From positions 4,650,001 to 4,714,000 of the forward strand of contig NC_133293.1 of assembly GCF_005239225.2 (NCBI RefSeq): a stretch of DNA of 64,000 bases, written 5' to 3'. The stretch is from Populus alba (Eukaryota > Streptophyta > Magnoliopsida > Malpighiales > Salicaceae). The notes below the pieces were generated by a model, which worked only from the letters and a program-made list of their open reading frames with translations, searched no databases and had not been told where the DNA came from. Shown here one piece after another: positions 11,987 to 22,825 of this stretch. How positions within the stretch are numbered: position 1 is the stretch's first letter; every line of letters begins with the position of its first letter. The position numbers and the translations under genes were made by a program.

Positions 11987-13224
11987 CAAGAGGGGGTGGG
12001 AGGCAGCCCCTCGCCTCTGCCAGAAGCACCACCAGTGTGTGATTGAGCCTTTCTCCTTAAGGGTGCACTAGAAACCCCAGATGATGGAAGACCTGGAGCA
12101 ACTGACACAACAACAGACTTGCCCTTGTCATACCGTGAGCCAGCCAAAACATTAGTATTTGGTCCTGTTTGGATGTGGGAACCAGAAGGTGGAGCTGGAA
12201 AACGGTGATCCCTTGAATCCACAAGAGCATGCACAGGTGTAGACTCTGGACCCGTGCAATGATCAACATGAGAGGGTCTAGCATTATGCTTGGGAGGGGA
12301 AGGCTTGCGCCTCATTCTTTTGCTCTGCACAATATTCCATCCGCTAGAGACAGGATCAACATCACCTCTTACAGACACAAGCTCAGATTCAACCAGGATA
12401 GGAGCAACTGGAGAGTCTTCTTGAGGTCCCAAATGGTCAAAAACAGATTATTTGACTGTGTTGGCATTTGGAGTAGGGGAAAAGACATGAGCCGCCTGTT
12501 TGCTACAATCAGTCAATGGAACTGATTTGGGACAAGTGGAGGTAAGATGGCCAAGAGTTCTGCAGTGCTTGCAAAACCGGGGGAGAGTTTCATAAATGAC
12601 TTGCTGCTTGAGTAGGCTGCCATTCGGTAAATTGACATCAATAGAGTAAGGCAAATCAGATAATAAATTGACTTCAACCAACACCTTGGCGTAGGAGAGC
12701 CTTAACATAGTATGGGTAAGCATGTCACTCTGAACAGGTTTTCTAAGGACACTGGCGATCTTAGACAAACATTTAAGAGACCAGCACTGAAGTTGAAGGT
12801 TGGGGAACTTAACCCATACTGGAACCGTGTGCATATCAGAGGAAGAGAAATAAAAAAAATGATGGCATTGGTCTAAGAATTAAAGGCCATAAACTAGATA
12901 GGGACCCCCAGCTAATATGCTTAATTTATCAGCATCAGTAGCAAACTTGAAAATCAATCAGCCCGATTCATGTATTGTTAAAGATGCTTCACATTTCCAT
13001 GAATTAACGATAATATTCTGCAAGGCCTTATAGCCAGGAGAACGTCTAGCAACATACCCAACAAGACACAATTTCCAGAAATCACATTTAGCATCTAAAT
13101 CATCCCCAACCAAATCACATCTGTTTGTTTCAGTAAAGGCAGAGTAATGAATGAGCTTAGGGCAGGTAACAGTATTGTGATTAGATGCAAAAAGATTACG
13201 CCAATTTAGAAGGAGAAGACCCAT
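11986..13224 (-). pseudogene. LINE ORF1: DUF4283/zinc-knuckle gag-like protein, broken
   Basis: The frame from 13224 to the stop at 11988-11986 is kept in one phase across three open pieces (13224-12958, 12834-12448, 12432-11986) separated by nonsense codons. The N-terminal part resembles the DUF4283 domain of plant LINE and retrotransposon-like proteins. The middle has VPVWVKFPNLQLQCWS and a zinc-knuckle FCKHCRTLGHLTSTC (CX2CX4HX4C pattern). The tail is a basic, low-complexity region typical of these proteins. ORF1 proteins bind the element RNA. A premature TGA at 12960-12958 replaces what looks like a Trp codon. Confidence 0.85.
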
Positions 13225-13235
13225 GAGGGTTTTAA

Positions 13236-14200
13236 TTCTTCACTAACGAGTTTCCAAGTTTTCTCATAATTTTCCACCAACCTAGTAAAATCTTTTATTT
13301 CCTCTTCTTTCCAATCTTCATTACTCATTGCAATTGTAGTATCAAAACTTGGCCAATTATTCTTAATGTAGTGGGTTCATGAATTGATGAAACTCTTAAG
13401 GTTCTTTTTTAACATAATAGGAGCACCCTCTATCTTTCAATTTTAGTACACCTCTCCCTTAACCAACTTCTTCACAAAGGCTTTTGTAGGGATGTTAGCA
13501 GCAGTGTGCACGTTTGTGACAACATCTCATCTTTTGCTTCGAACTTCACTTCCTCAATCTATTCCGTATCTTGACATTCAAAAGCACTAATGTGGAGGTA
13601 TGTCATGCCAGATCTAATCACCTCCACAAACCCTGGAAAGGTTGTTTGGAGTGGTGGGATGGCAAACCCTTCCTCTTCTAGCACCTATCCATTAATCTTC
13701 ATCATTCTAGCTTTCCTTTTGCAATTGACAACCTGCTTATAGTAATCTCTCTTGGGCTTATACTTGAGACGAAATCTATAGTCCGTACATTCCAATTTCA
13801 TCAAATTGACTCGCTCAGGCATTCTAGTTTTAGTATCATACTAGAAAGGAACCCATGCTTCAAAAAGAAAGTGGCAGCCATCTTGGTAACTCTTAAAACT
13901 TTTAGATTTCTCAATATCGCACCCTTATGAACCCATTCAGTATTTCATGATTTTAAAAGTATGAATGCTCCCATCTCTATAATCTTTTACCTCAATGAAT
14001 GGTACAACCACATTCATGTAGAACAAAGCTTGCATGACATGGTTAATTGGATTGACAGAGTATACAATGCTAGATAAAGAAAACCAAATCATGATAGGTT
14101 TTCTGCAATCTAAGATGGATGACTCTCGTACAAGAGTCAAAAAGAGATCTCATGACAGGTTTACAAAACCCTGGCAGCAAGCTCAATCCTTGTTAGAAAA
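13236..14200 (-). mobile_element. Ty3/gypsy retrotransposon remnant: region upstream of reverse transcriptase
   Basis: The minus strand shows decayed polyprotein text typical of the protease-to-RT linker of plant Ty3/gypsy elements: FYMNVVVPFIEVKDYRDGS near 14020-13960, then YDTKTRMPERVNLMKLECTD and RFRLKYKPKRDYYKQVV near 13850-13730, an acidic EEEGFAIPPL block near 13670, and FTRLVENYEKTWKLVSEELK up to 13236. Stops and frame changes are frequent. The last residues (SEELK) would join directly to NLDTE at 7750 if the LINE were absent. That join shows one gypsy copy split by the LINE. No LTR was identified on either side. Confidence 0.8.
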
Positions 14201-14314
14201 AATCTCTGATTCCTCAGTATACAACTACAAGCTCCTTCAATTTAAATTAAGGTAAGAAATCATACAAATAAAAACAAGCACTTACTCATTTAGTAGACCA
14301 GCATCTATAACAAT
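14201..14314. other. Spacer between gypsy remnant and TIR candidate
   Basis: Short non-coding sequence. It may still be decayed gypsy sequence but no motif is recognisable. Confidence 0.4.
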
Positions 14315-15275
14315 GTTTTAAACCCCGACCCGACAGGGCAACCCGGAACCCAGTTGATCCAAGGCTGGAACTAGGCCGGGTTGATGAAAAAACTAGCTAA
14401 GGATTTAGCCCGAGAAAACCCAGTGACACAGGTAAACCCAGAGACCCGATTATATATATATATATTAAACATCACCGTTTTATTTTTTGACTGTCAATTT
14501 ATTGAACCCTTTGCATTGCAACGTGATGACAGAATCACAAACTCACAATTCATAGAAAACCTAATATCTTCAATCTTCAAAGTTCAAAGCCATACCAGGT
14601 AAATTCTCATCTCTCTTTTGATTATAATAACCAGAAGAGGCCCTCAACAAACTATAAATCCTTTTTTTGTTTCTCTTCAGTTTTCTTCTCTCTCAGATTT
14701 TTGTTCTTTACTGGTTGATTAAGCAAACCAGTAACTATATGTTTGGAGAACCGCGTTTTGCAAGTAAACTATATATCCTTTTCTTCATCATTTTTTTTTT
14801 ATTGTGGTTTTTTGGCTTTTCTGGTTTCTAGGTTTTCTAATTTTTAATATGTTGTCATTTAATTACATTAGAAATTCATGTTTTCCTTTTTGTATTTGAA
14901 AATTAAGAAGGTGATCCACTGTACTGTTAGATGTTGATCAATACCTGTTTAAAATGAGTTTTTCTTTTTGTATTCTGGTTTCGTTTCTCTTCATGGTTGT
15001 AAGATAAGTTGTTTAACTGCTTGTTTTTATATGTCAATCCTTTGCACATTGCTTGCCCTATTTATATGTCAATCCTTTTTTATTCCTTGCGTTTTGCTTG
15101 AATTTGGTCTCTGTTTCTTGCCCTTGCCCACCTTTTGTTTCTGTTATCAACAGATCAAGAGAAAATTAAACTCTACCCATAAACAATAGATTTTTTTTTA
15201 GTTAACCTAAATTAATCCATCTGACCTGTGACCCGATCATCATATCGGATCGACCACGAGATCGGGTTTAAAAAC
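14315..15275. mobile_element. Candidate non-autonomous TIR element (~960 bp)
   Basis: The left end reads GTTTTAAACCCCGACC (14315 on) and the right end GATCGGGTTTAAAAAC (15260-15275), which are near-perfect inverted copies. Both are followed inward by more RACCCGG/CCGGGTY text. The inside has no coding region; it includes a short (TA)n at 14452-14466. TATAA lies near both edges and could be a target duplication. A smaller element with the same kind of ends lies at 45705-46010. This could be a MITE-like element of an unidentified family; no transposase is present. Confidence 0.5.
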
Positions 15276-15561
15276 TATAATTTGTAAAGCTCCAGAACCA
15301 TTTTAAACGGGATAGTAAATCAAGAATCCGGTCATAGCAACAGAAGAAAGGTTAAGGAAGATAGAACCGGCTAAAAATGTGATTTTCTTGCACAAGAAAA
15401 AAAGAAACACATTTTCATGAATGGTATTTATAGTTATGAACACTCACGGAACGGTGACAATAACATGAATCCAATCACTTGAACATCTAAATGGAAGATA
15501 CGATACAAAGACATATATCTCACAATGCACTGTAATGAAATAATAATTAACACATGAAAAA
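15276..15561. other. 3' flank of the BSD-domain gene
   Basis: Non-coding sequence just downstream of the BSD-domain gene stop, expected to hold its 3' UTR. Confidence 0.5.
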
Positions 15562-16926
15562 TCACTTAACATGCACATCATCTTCGTCTTCAATATCCCA
15601 ACTAAAAACATCCTCTTCCTCTGCAGCGCTCAACCGCTTCTGCAAGTCAACTTTACTTGTACCAGCACTCTTCCCGCTCCCCACAGCTTCCCCTTTGCTC
15701 TCATCAACACTCCCAATATCTTCAATCTCATCCCACTCAAGATCCTCCTCAGGCAACAACTGACTAGAAACCACAGAAACATCACTATCCTTGCATGATC
15801 CACCATTACCCCCCTTTCCCTCCACCACCTTCTCCTCCAACTTATCACTATCCTTGCATGATGTGCCATCACGCCCCTCTCCCTTCACCACCACAGCCTT
15901 CTCCTCCAACTTATCATTATCCTTGCACAATTCAGCAGTACTGCCCTTTCCCTCCACCACGACCACCACCTTCTCCTCCAACTTATCCTCACTTCTATCA
16001 ACCCCAACCTTTTCCTTCCCTGCTACATTCTCATTAATCACCTCATCAACATTCTCCTTCTCTACCTTTGCATCTTTACTTGATTCACCTTTCGACAAAG
16101 ACACATCACCCTCCTCCTTATCATCATCAAAATCCCAACTCAAATCCTCTTCATCACCAGAAATCACTCGTTTAACAAGCAAAGCCCTCGCCTCCTCAGC
16201 TTGTTTCAACTTGAGCATCCTATAAAAATACCTACTCCAGAAACTCTCATCATCAACTCTGTTCGGCACAACCTCATTATAAATATCCCTAATCACCCCA
16301 TTCTCAGTAATTAACCGCTCGATCTCCTCTTTTTTCTCATCCATTACAAGACCCCCTAATTTCCATTTCTCATAATCAACCTTATCCTCTGGTTCGCTAC
16401 AATAAGTATCCAAATCAGACTGAAATGCATGCACTTGAGCATCAAAACGACTGTATTTCACATCCAAAGACTGCTGTTTACTCAAATTACTTCTACTACC
16501 ATCAGCATTAGATGAGAGTGAATCATGATCATGGTCAGCATCTAAAATGGAGTCTTTACCTTGAGAAATGATCTGGGCCGTTGATTTCCACACGGTGGAT
16601 CCAATACCGTCGATGGTTTCTTGAGCGACGGCTGCGCTTGCCTCGAAGGAGGCGGGGAGATCATGGACGGCGCGTGAAGCGACATCACGAATAATGGCGG
16701 TTTCTTTTTTTAAGCCGGATCCGAATTCTTCAAGATCCTTTTTATAGATTTCCATAACGGATTCAGACTTGGTTGCTAAGGTCTGGATTAATGAACCAAG
16801 AGACCAGACCTGGTTTTGGGTTGTCGGGTTCGGGTCCTCGGAGGTGGAATTGTTAGGAGGGGAATGGGATTTGGGTGAATCGGGTGGTGTTGTGTCATCA
16901 GCGAAGACTGATTTGAAGAAATTCAT
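15562..16926 (-). CDS. BSD-domain-containing protein (intact copy)
   Basis: A single-exon 454-residue acidic, hydrophilic protein with no signal peptide or membrane segment. The N-terminal half (to about residue 100) is a plant-specific region shared with the broken copy at 3024-3995 (MNFFKSVFADD start; KSESVMEIYKKDLEEF; ETAIIRDVASRAVHDLPASF). The BSD domain lies at about residues 185-245 and shows YEKWKLGGLV, FWSRYFYRMLKLKQAEEAR and, just after it, DLSWDFDDD. Residues about 315-370 are three near-copies of a 23-24 residue unit (CKDSDKLEEKVV-like). The C-terminus has the acidic WDEIEDIGS and FSWDIEDEDD blocks common in this family. I chose the ATG at 16926-16924 because the paralogue begins at the equivalent Met; an in-frame ATG at 17121 would add 65 residues unlike the family. 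The molecular role of plant BSD proteins of this type is not well established. Confidence 0.9.
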   Translation of the reverse strand: MNFFKSVFADDTTPPDSPKSHSPPNNSTSEDPNPTTQNQVWSLGSLIQTLATKSESVMEIYKKDLEEFGSGLKKETAIIRDVASRAVHDLPASFEASAAVAQETIDGIGSTVWKSTAQIISQGKDSILDADHDHDSLSSNADGSRSNLSKQQSLDVKYSRFDAQVHAFQSDLDTYCSEPEDKVDYEKWKLGGLVMDEKKEEIERLITENGVIRDIYNEVVPNRVDDESFWSRYFYRMLKLKQAEEARALLVKRVISGDEEDLSWDFDDDKEEGDVSLSKGESSKDAKVEKENVDEVINENVAGKEKVGVDRSEDKLEEKVVVVVEGKGSTAELCKDNDKLEEKAVVVKGEGRDGTSCKDSDKLEEKVVEGKGGNGGSCKDSDVSVVSSQLLPEEDLEWDEIEDIGSVDESKGEAVGSGKSAGTSKVDLQKRLSAAEEEDVFSWDIEDEDDVHVK

Positions 16927-18419
16927 TTGGGAAGGATTAATTGTTTTGATTTTGTAGTGAGAAAGACGAGGGATCGGTGACTTCTCTTTCATATAGTCAT
17001 GGTGGAAGGAGAAGGAAGAAGGAGGAGGACTTGGGTTTTGGACTTCCTTTTTATCGATTGAAAATGACTGCCTAACCTTACCCTTCTTCCTATACAAATT
17101 AGCATCAATCATTTTGTCCATTTAACCACAATTATAATTATAAGTTATTTTCGAGGATTTTATAATTATAAGTTATTTTCAGGTTATCTGTTATTTTAAA
17201 ATAAATATATCTACAATTCAGTCGTGAAGTAGAAAATCTTTCTGCTTAGATTGAAGTTATTTAAAACTTGTATAAGATTATATTAATATTTTTTTATTTT
17301 TAAAAAATTATTTTTAAAATCAACACATTAAAATTATTTAAAAACACCAAAAAAATATTAATTTAAAACAAAAAAAAACTTTTAAATTTTTTTAAAAGCG
17401 CTTTTAAAATAAAAAAACAAATAGGGCCAAGTAAAAAATATTTTGAAAAGTAATCGCAACTACATTCCAAAAACTAAAAGATATCAGAACATAAAAAAAA
17501 AAAAAAAAAACACAGCTCATTTCATTGTGTTCCTTTAGTTATTTAATTTTGATCCCTTTATGGTTTTTTTTCCCCTTAGAAGTTGTGTTTATTTGGAATT
17601 GGGTTTGCGTTCATTTAAGATTGGGTTTGATAGTTTGTTTTGGTAGACTATCTTATCAGATCTCAAGGCATAAAAAAAAGATATCGCACAATTGATACTT
17701 AGTTTGGTAAAATTAAATAAAAATTTATTGATTTAAGATAATTAAAGCTATGGGGACCAAACTTGAATAATAGGAAGTATTGAACCCCTTTTTCTTTAAA
17801 GAATCGAGGAATGAATTGAACAGGTAGGGGAAAGCTCCGCCCTATTTTTTGGTCACTTAATTTTATCTCTCTCTTTTTTTTTTCAATTTAATCATTTAAA
17901 GCCAAGTTTATTTAAGATTAAACTTACCAGTGCTTTCTAGTTGTCTAGAAATGAAGTTCATTTTTATTAGTCTAAAATGATTAAAGCTCGAGGGACCAAG
18001 TTTGAAACTGATAACAATTACATGGACAAGGGTAAACGGGCAATGAAAAAAAGGCTAGTGTGTGCATTGCACGTGCTAGCATGTGAAGAAAGTCGTTGCA
18101 CCTGGTAGCATGTGTGGCTTTCTTCGATGTTGTAACATCGCCATCCTTGGTGGCTTTAAAAGCATCTTGGTGAGGTCATCCTAATGGTGCAATGTATTTT
18201 GTTAGTTAAGGCGCGTGTCAACTTATTTTTCTTCTTCTCTTTCCTCTCATCTCCTCAGTTTCCACACCCATTATTTTCAAAATAGCAAGGGGTCCTGTCA
18301 TTTTATTTTTATGTCAAATTTAGTCATAATTAAATTCTTTATTCAATTATAACAATTACGACCTAAATGCAATGCGAAATTTTTAAGTAGTTTACTTCCC
18401 TTGATTTCTATTTGTTTTG
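16927..18419. other. Intergenic AT-rich DNA with dispersed repeat fragments
   Basis: About 16930-17130 is the likely promoter and 5' UTR of the BSD gene, including the in-frame upstream ATG. Further right are A/T-rich low-complexity stretches and a less AT-rich patch at 18050-18220. No coding frame or RNA gene was recognised. Confidence 0.5.
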
Positions 18420-18785
18420 TTTTGGATCCTTTTTTTAAATGATTTTTTTTTTAATTTCATCATCCATCATTTGGTTGATTGAGAATTGAGTTTCGTAATA
18501 TTTTTTTGTTTACCTTCTATGGGGTAATTTCTGGCCTTATGGTCAAGGTCACGAGTTTGGAAGGTTAGTTTAGGTTAACTTTAATCTTTTTTAGGTCCTT
18601 TTTATAATTAATTTTGTTATCAATTTCATCATCTAACATTAGGTTCGTTCAAGATTGAGCTTCATCATCTTTTTTAACTTAATTTTCTATGAAATTATCT
18701 CGATCTCATGACCTAAAATGTAGATTTGTAGGGTTAACCAAGTTGACACAAAATTTTTTTGTTGTTTTCTTTTTTTTTGTGGATT
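18420..18785. repeat. Second array of the ~165-bp tandem repeat, about two units
   Basis: The landmarks CACGAGTTTGGAAGGTTAG (about 18550) and TGTAGATTTGTAGGGTTAAC (about 18718) are about 168 bases apart, each preceded by the same AATTTCATCAT and TTCTATGRRRTTAT texts. It matches the array at 6360-6905. Confidence 0.65.
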
Positions 18786-18859
18786 TTTTTTTTCTTCAGA
18801 TTTACCCTTCAACAATGGATTAGTTTGGGAACGATTTAGGAATCTCAATTCATAAACCA

Positions 18860-18863
<4 letters not shown>

Positions 18864-18902
<39 letters not shown>
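18864..18902. repeat. (TA)n microsatellite
   Basis: About 19 uninterrupted TA units. A second, shorter run lies at 19387-19412. Confidence 0.97.
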
Positions 18903-18903
<1 letters not shown>

Positions 18904-18918
18904 GAAATGGATTAGTTT

Positions 18919-20745
18919 ACTTGTAAAGTTGACTAATGATAACAAGACATATCATTGTTAGCATAAGGTAAATGTTTAAGTGATGTGAATGGTAAGTTAT
19001 CAAGAGTTGATATCTTAGCCTTGAAATAGAAGGGTTAAATGACACAAATGTTACCAAGTTCATAAAGTGTGCTTAAATGCTCTTATTGGCAATACATATA
19101 AATTCCATGAAACAATATGGGTGTGTGTGCATGCTTTTTTCATTATATGTAATCATGTTTTGTTCATAGGTTCCACACAGTCTCGCCCTGAATAAAGCGA
19201 AGGTAGCATATGACACTTTTTGTTTATCATAGGTTATAATGCATATATGTTTTCATTTAAGCATCATTAAGAATTATTTATTTTTATTGATATTTCTTAA
19301 TGTTTGATGTGCCGTGAATGATTCGAAAATCAGTAACAATGATTCTACCGAAAATGGATGAAGGATGGGTATGGTTGTGTTGTCTTTATATATATATATA
19401 TATATATATATAGGCTGAATTATAGTGATTTTAAGATAAATAAGATGGAGAATAGACTAGAATGATACTTTGATAAGTTGATCTGGACACCACAAAGATC
19501 AATTTAGGATTCCGACGCCACACTCTTTATGATTGAAGAGTGATAAGTCAGGTAGGGTTCTTCACAAAATCAATTTGGAAGAACAACTCTTAATTCTCTG
19601 AATTAAGTTTCAAATCTTGGCCAAAAGTGTTTATTACATATTCTGATAATATATTTATAATTGGAACATCCCTCCAAAGTTAGAAAAATTCAAAATAATA
19701 GAAGTTATGCCTAAAAACTAGGCTTTTAATAAAGTAATTAGATAAATTTAACTAGCACATGTTTTTTTTTTTAATCTTTTTGAAACATAAGCAAACCAAA
19801 TTTAAAACAGCTATAACTTTTTACACAAAAGTCCAATGCAATCATGGTTAGACAATCTAGAAAGATCACGTTCTGAACTTGAATTTCACTTAAATAAGTC
19901 TTGTTATCACATGCAATGGATGACTTCAAATTCGAGTTCAAATTCATCTACTATTCTGACCGTAAACAGCATCAATTCATTCACTTATTTGCATTATTGA
20001 GGGTTTGGTTAACAAAGAGATGGGGGCTTAGATTGCACTTCTTTGGTGTTTTGGATGAAAATGGTTAGTGGCATTGGGAGATCATGGCAGGTTATAATTT
20101 ATTGAGAAATTAGGAGTTCCTAAGAAGAAAAGAAAGAAAGATGAATACAATTGCATTTTTTTCCAGAGATGTTGATATAAGCTAATGATGTGATGATATA
20201 TATTTTAATTGGAACAAGTTGTAACTAATAAGATATAACTAGTTATACTTTGATCGTTATAAAAGAACTTATCATCACCACCTACACCTCACATCTTGAT
20301 ATAGTAGAACACTAGATCCTTGACCTGCACTACGTTGTGAGTCAAATTATTTTTTAAAAAAAATATAAAAGACTTATATATAGGCATTGCTACTCCTTTA
20401 ATAGACATGGACACTTGTAAAGTTGACTAATGATATCAAAACATATCACAGTCAACATAAGGTAAATGTTCATGTGATGTGAATGATATTGATATCTTAG
20501 CCTTGAAATAGAAGAGTTAAATGACACCAATGATACCGAGTTAATAAAGTGTGCTTAAATGCTCTTATTGGCAATACATATAAATTCCATGAAAGAATAT
20601 GGGTGTACATGCATGCTTTATTCATTATATGTAATAATGTTTTGTACATAGGTTCAATATAGTCTCACCTTGAATAGAGTGAAGGCAGTATATGACACTT
20701 TTTGTATATTGTAAATTGTAATACATATACATTTTCTTTATTTTT
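18919..20745. repeat. Pair of ~340-bp direct repeats
   Basis: The copy starting ACTTGTAAAGTTGACTAATG at 18919 and running to about 19262 recurs from 20413 to about 20745 at roughly 90% identity. Shared blocks include TTAGCCTTGAAATAGAAG, GTGCTTAAATGCTCTTATTG and TATGACACTTTTTGT. The 1.1 kb between the copies is unrelated AT-rich DNA with no recognised coding text. It is probably an old tandem duplication or two copies of a dispersed repeat. I see no clear TG..CA ends or primer-binding site that would make these a pair of LTRs. Confidence 0.75.
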
Positions 20746-22825
20746 GTAAACATACTTAAATGATGTATGCATGAGTACATATTCTGGTTGTGTAAATGAA
20801 TATGTAACTTAGTTTATAAATGCTAGTTACACCATCATAATGTCAATGGATGTTAATATTTTGTATCTTGGTTATAACATACCTATACTAGTATCCTTTC
20901 CTCATGCTGTGTAGATTTTTAATGTGATATATTGGTTAGAATAAAGATTTGTTTGAGTAATTGCTTATCATCCACTTATAAGAGAAGCTGTAATTTTTCT
21001 TTATGTTGCATTTCTTAACTATTGAAATAAGGCACTTGGCAATGATGTGGGAGCATGAGAAAGTCCAGGATGAGTGGGATCATTATTGTTAAAATCACGA
21101 GTTAACTCTTAAGATCTTATGATTTTGCGAGTTTACATGTATTCAACGTGCTAAATTGGACTAAAAACTCAAAACCAGTAAAATCGAACTTATCTCATGC
21201 AAAATCAGTAAAATCAGTAAACTCGATTCGATTTTATGAATTTATAAAATTTGTGATATAAACCAATTCAGATCCAAATTTGACCTTAAAATATTTGCTG
21301 ACTAGTTTTGCGAGATTGGACATATCTTTCAAACTGCATATTGGATAAAGCTGAAATTTTACATGAAAATATTAGATATATGAAAATATATTGTGGTAAA
21401 TTTTCAATGGAATTAGGAAACATAACATTGCAGAAGATCAAAATTAGTAAACTAATATTATCAAATATGTTAAAGAAGACTTTCGTGTACTGTTTGGAAC
21501 ATATCTAGAGCTATCCGTGGAATTTTGCTTCGATTAAAGTTGGGATAAAAACTAAATATTTGAAACTTTTCAGCCATATATTATAGGCCCAATAATTCAT
21601 GAAAACAAGAGAACAATATGTTTGAAATCAGGAGAAAACGACATGTTTGAAATCAGGACTCAAATCTGCCAAGAATATGCAAAAATTGGAGATTCGGGTT
21701 ACATGGAGGAATTTTAACATGAAAACTTTTGTTGTTGTTATTATTATTATTATTATTTATTTTTAAATAATTATTTTTAATTTAATTTTTTTTTCTAACA
21801 GATTAGACATTGTTTAAGAGTTTATTTAATTTTTAAATTTATGTTAGTTAATTATTAATTTAAACTTATTAACTTGCAATCCAAAAGATGTTTATCATAA
21901 CATATTGCGGTGAGAATAACAAGATTGTCACTAGGTTTATGCATGCTTCCTATCTTTTAATAATTTTCTTATATTGAGAAATTTTGTTATGAAACTTTAT
22001 ATTTCTCCATATCATTAATTTATTAATTCATATTATTTATTTAGATCAGTTCTTGATTATAATATTATTGACTCATTTTATTATATTTTAATATAATTTA
22101 ATTTCTTATCTAAAATTATTAATTAAAAAAATTACATATAGTATTTTTCATGTCATGTAAAAAAAACATTTTTTTTTTGACAAGTGGCAGCATATGGAAG
22201 AATTTTAGTTAGCGAGGTAGGGGAATGCGCGCCTGAGAATTCTTGTCAGAGAAAACTGGACAAATCTTTTCAGGCAGCAAAAGGCAAAGCAACTGAAGTG
22301 GATAATAGTGCGAGGCCATGGCTAGGGCCAAGGTAATGAAGGTCCACGTATAATGCATAACAGAGTTAGGGAGTGAACAATCAAACCCATTACATCCATA
22401 ACTTGTTAACAAGGAGGATATAGCAGAGGATTCAACAAAAATCCTCCCAGCTCATGATATAGCTTTGATGAGACATTCAAATTTCCTACAGACAAGTTTC
22501 TGGCAGCAACTGAATGTTTTTCACTCCAAAACAACAATTAGTATCAGCAGCAGCCACGATTTAGCGTGCGAAAGAAGTCCTGAGAAAGGCAATCCACCCA
22601 AGTAGAAGAAACCATAGAGTGGAAAACAATTCACACAGAATAATATTTTTACCACAGTTGATTAGGAAAACAGAACACCAAGGACTCTGCAAAGAGCAAC
22701 CGCCCACTTAGGCACTAGCAGAGTACATTAATAACATATAACATCCGCAATTTCACAATGAATATCAGTTATTATCAAATATATAATTGCATGCTAACCC
22801 TGGCTGAAGAGATTATGCTGTACAA
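20746..22825. other. Intergenic DNA and 3' UTR of the LIFEGUARD-like gene
   Basis: AT-rich non-coding DNA to about 22200. The more balanced sequence 22200-22825 lies directly 3' of the LIFEGUARD-like stop and is probably largely its 3' UTR. The small open frames at 21308-21508 and 22209-22412 resemble nothing known. Confidence 0.5.

Larger units (their letters stand above)
7762..13229 (-). mobile_element. L1-type LINE (non-LTR retrotransposon), near full length, inactive
   Basis: A ~5.5 kb element on the minus strand. It has an ORF1 with a nucleic-acid-binding (zinc-knuckle) protein and an ORF2 with endonuclease, reverse transcriptase and part of a C-terminal zf-RVT-like region, followed by a 3' UTR and a 17-base A tail (plus-strand T run 7764-7780). 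The element sits inside a Ty3/gypsy remnant. TTTTAA occurs at both edges (7756-7761 and 13230-13235), a short imperfect target-site duplication that fits the TT/AAAA preference known for L1 endonucleases. Several nonsense and frameshift mutations in both ORFs make it inactive, though the reading frames are long enough to suggest a moderately recent insertion. Confidence 0.88.

Noticed and set aside
15791..16225. 144-residue plus-strand frame rich in Ser/Pro/Phe
   Set aside because: Antisense of the acidic repeat part of the BSD gene.
16927..17121. 65-residue N-terminal extension of the BSD protein from an upstream in-frame ATG
   Set aside because: The paralogue starts at the Met equivalent to 16926, and the extension has no family-like content.
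18919..20745. Direct repeats as a pair of LTRs
   Set aside because: No TG..CA ends, primer-binding site or coding interior.
21040..21110. Plus-strand text MWEHEKVQDEWDH-like, reminiscent of hAT transposase-type proteins
   Set aside because: Too short and unsupported by any neighbouring motif.
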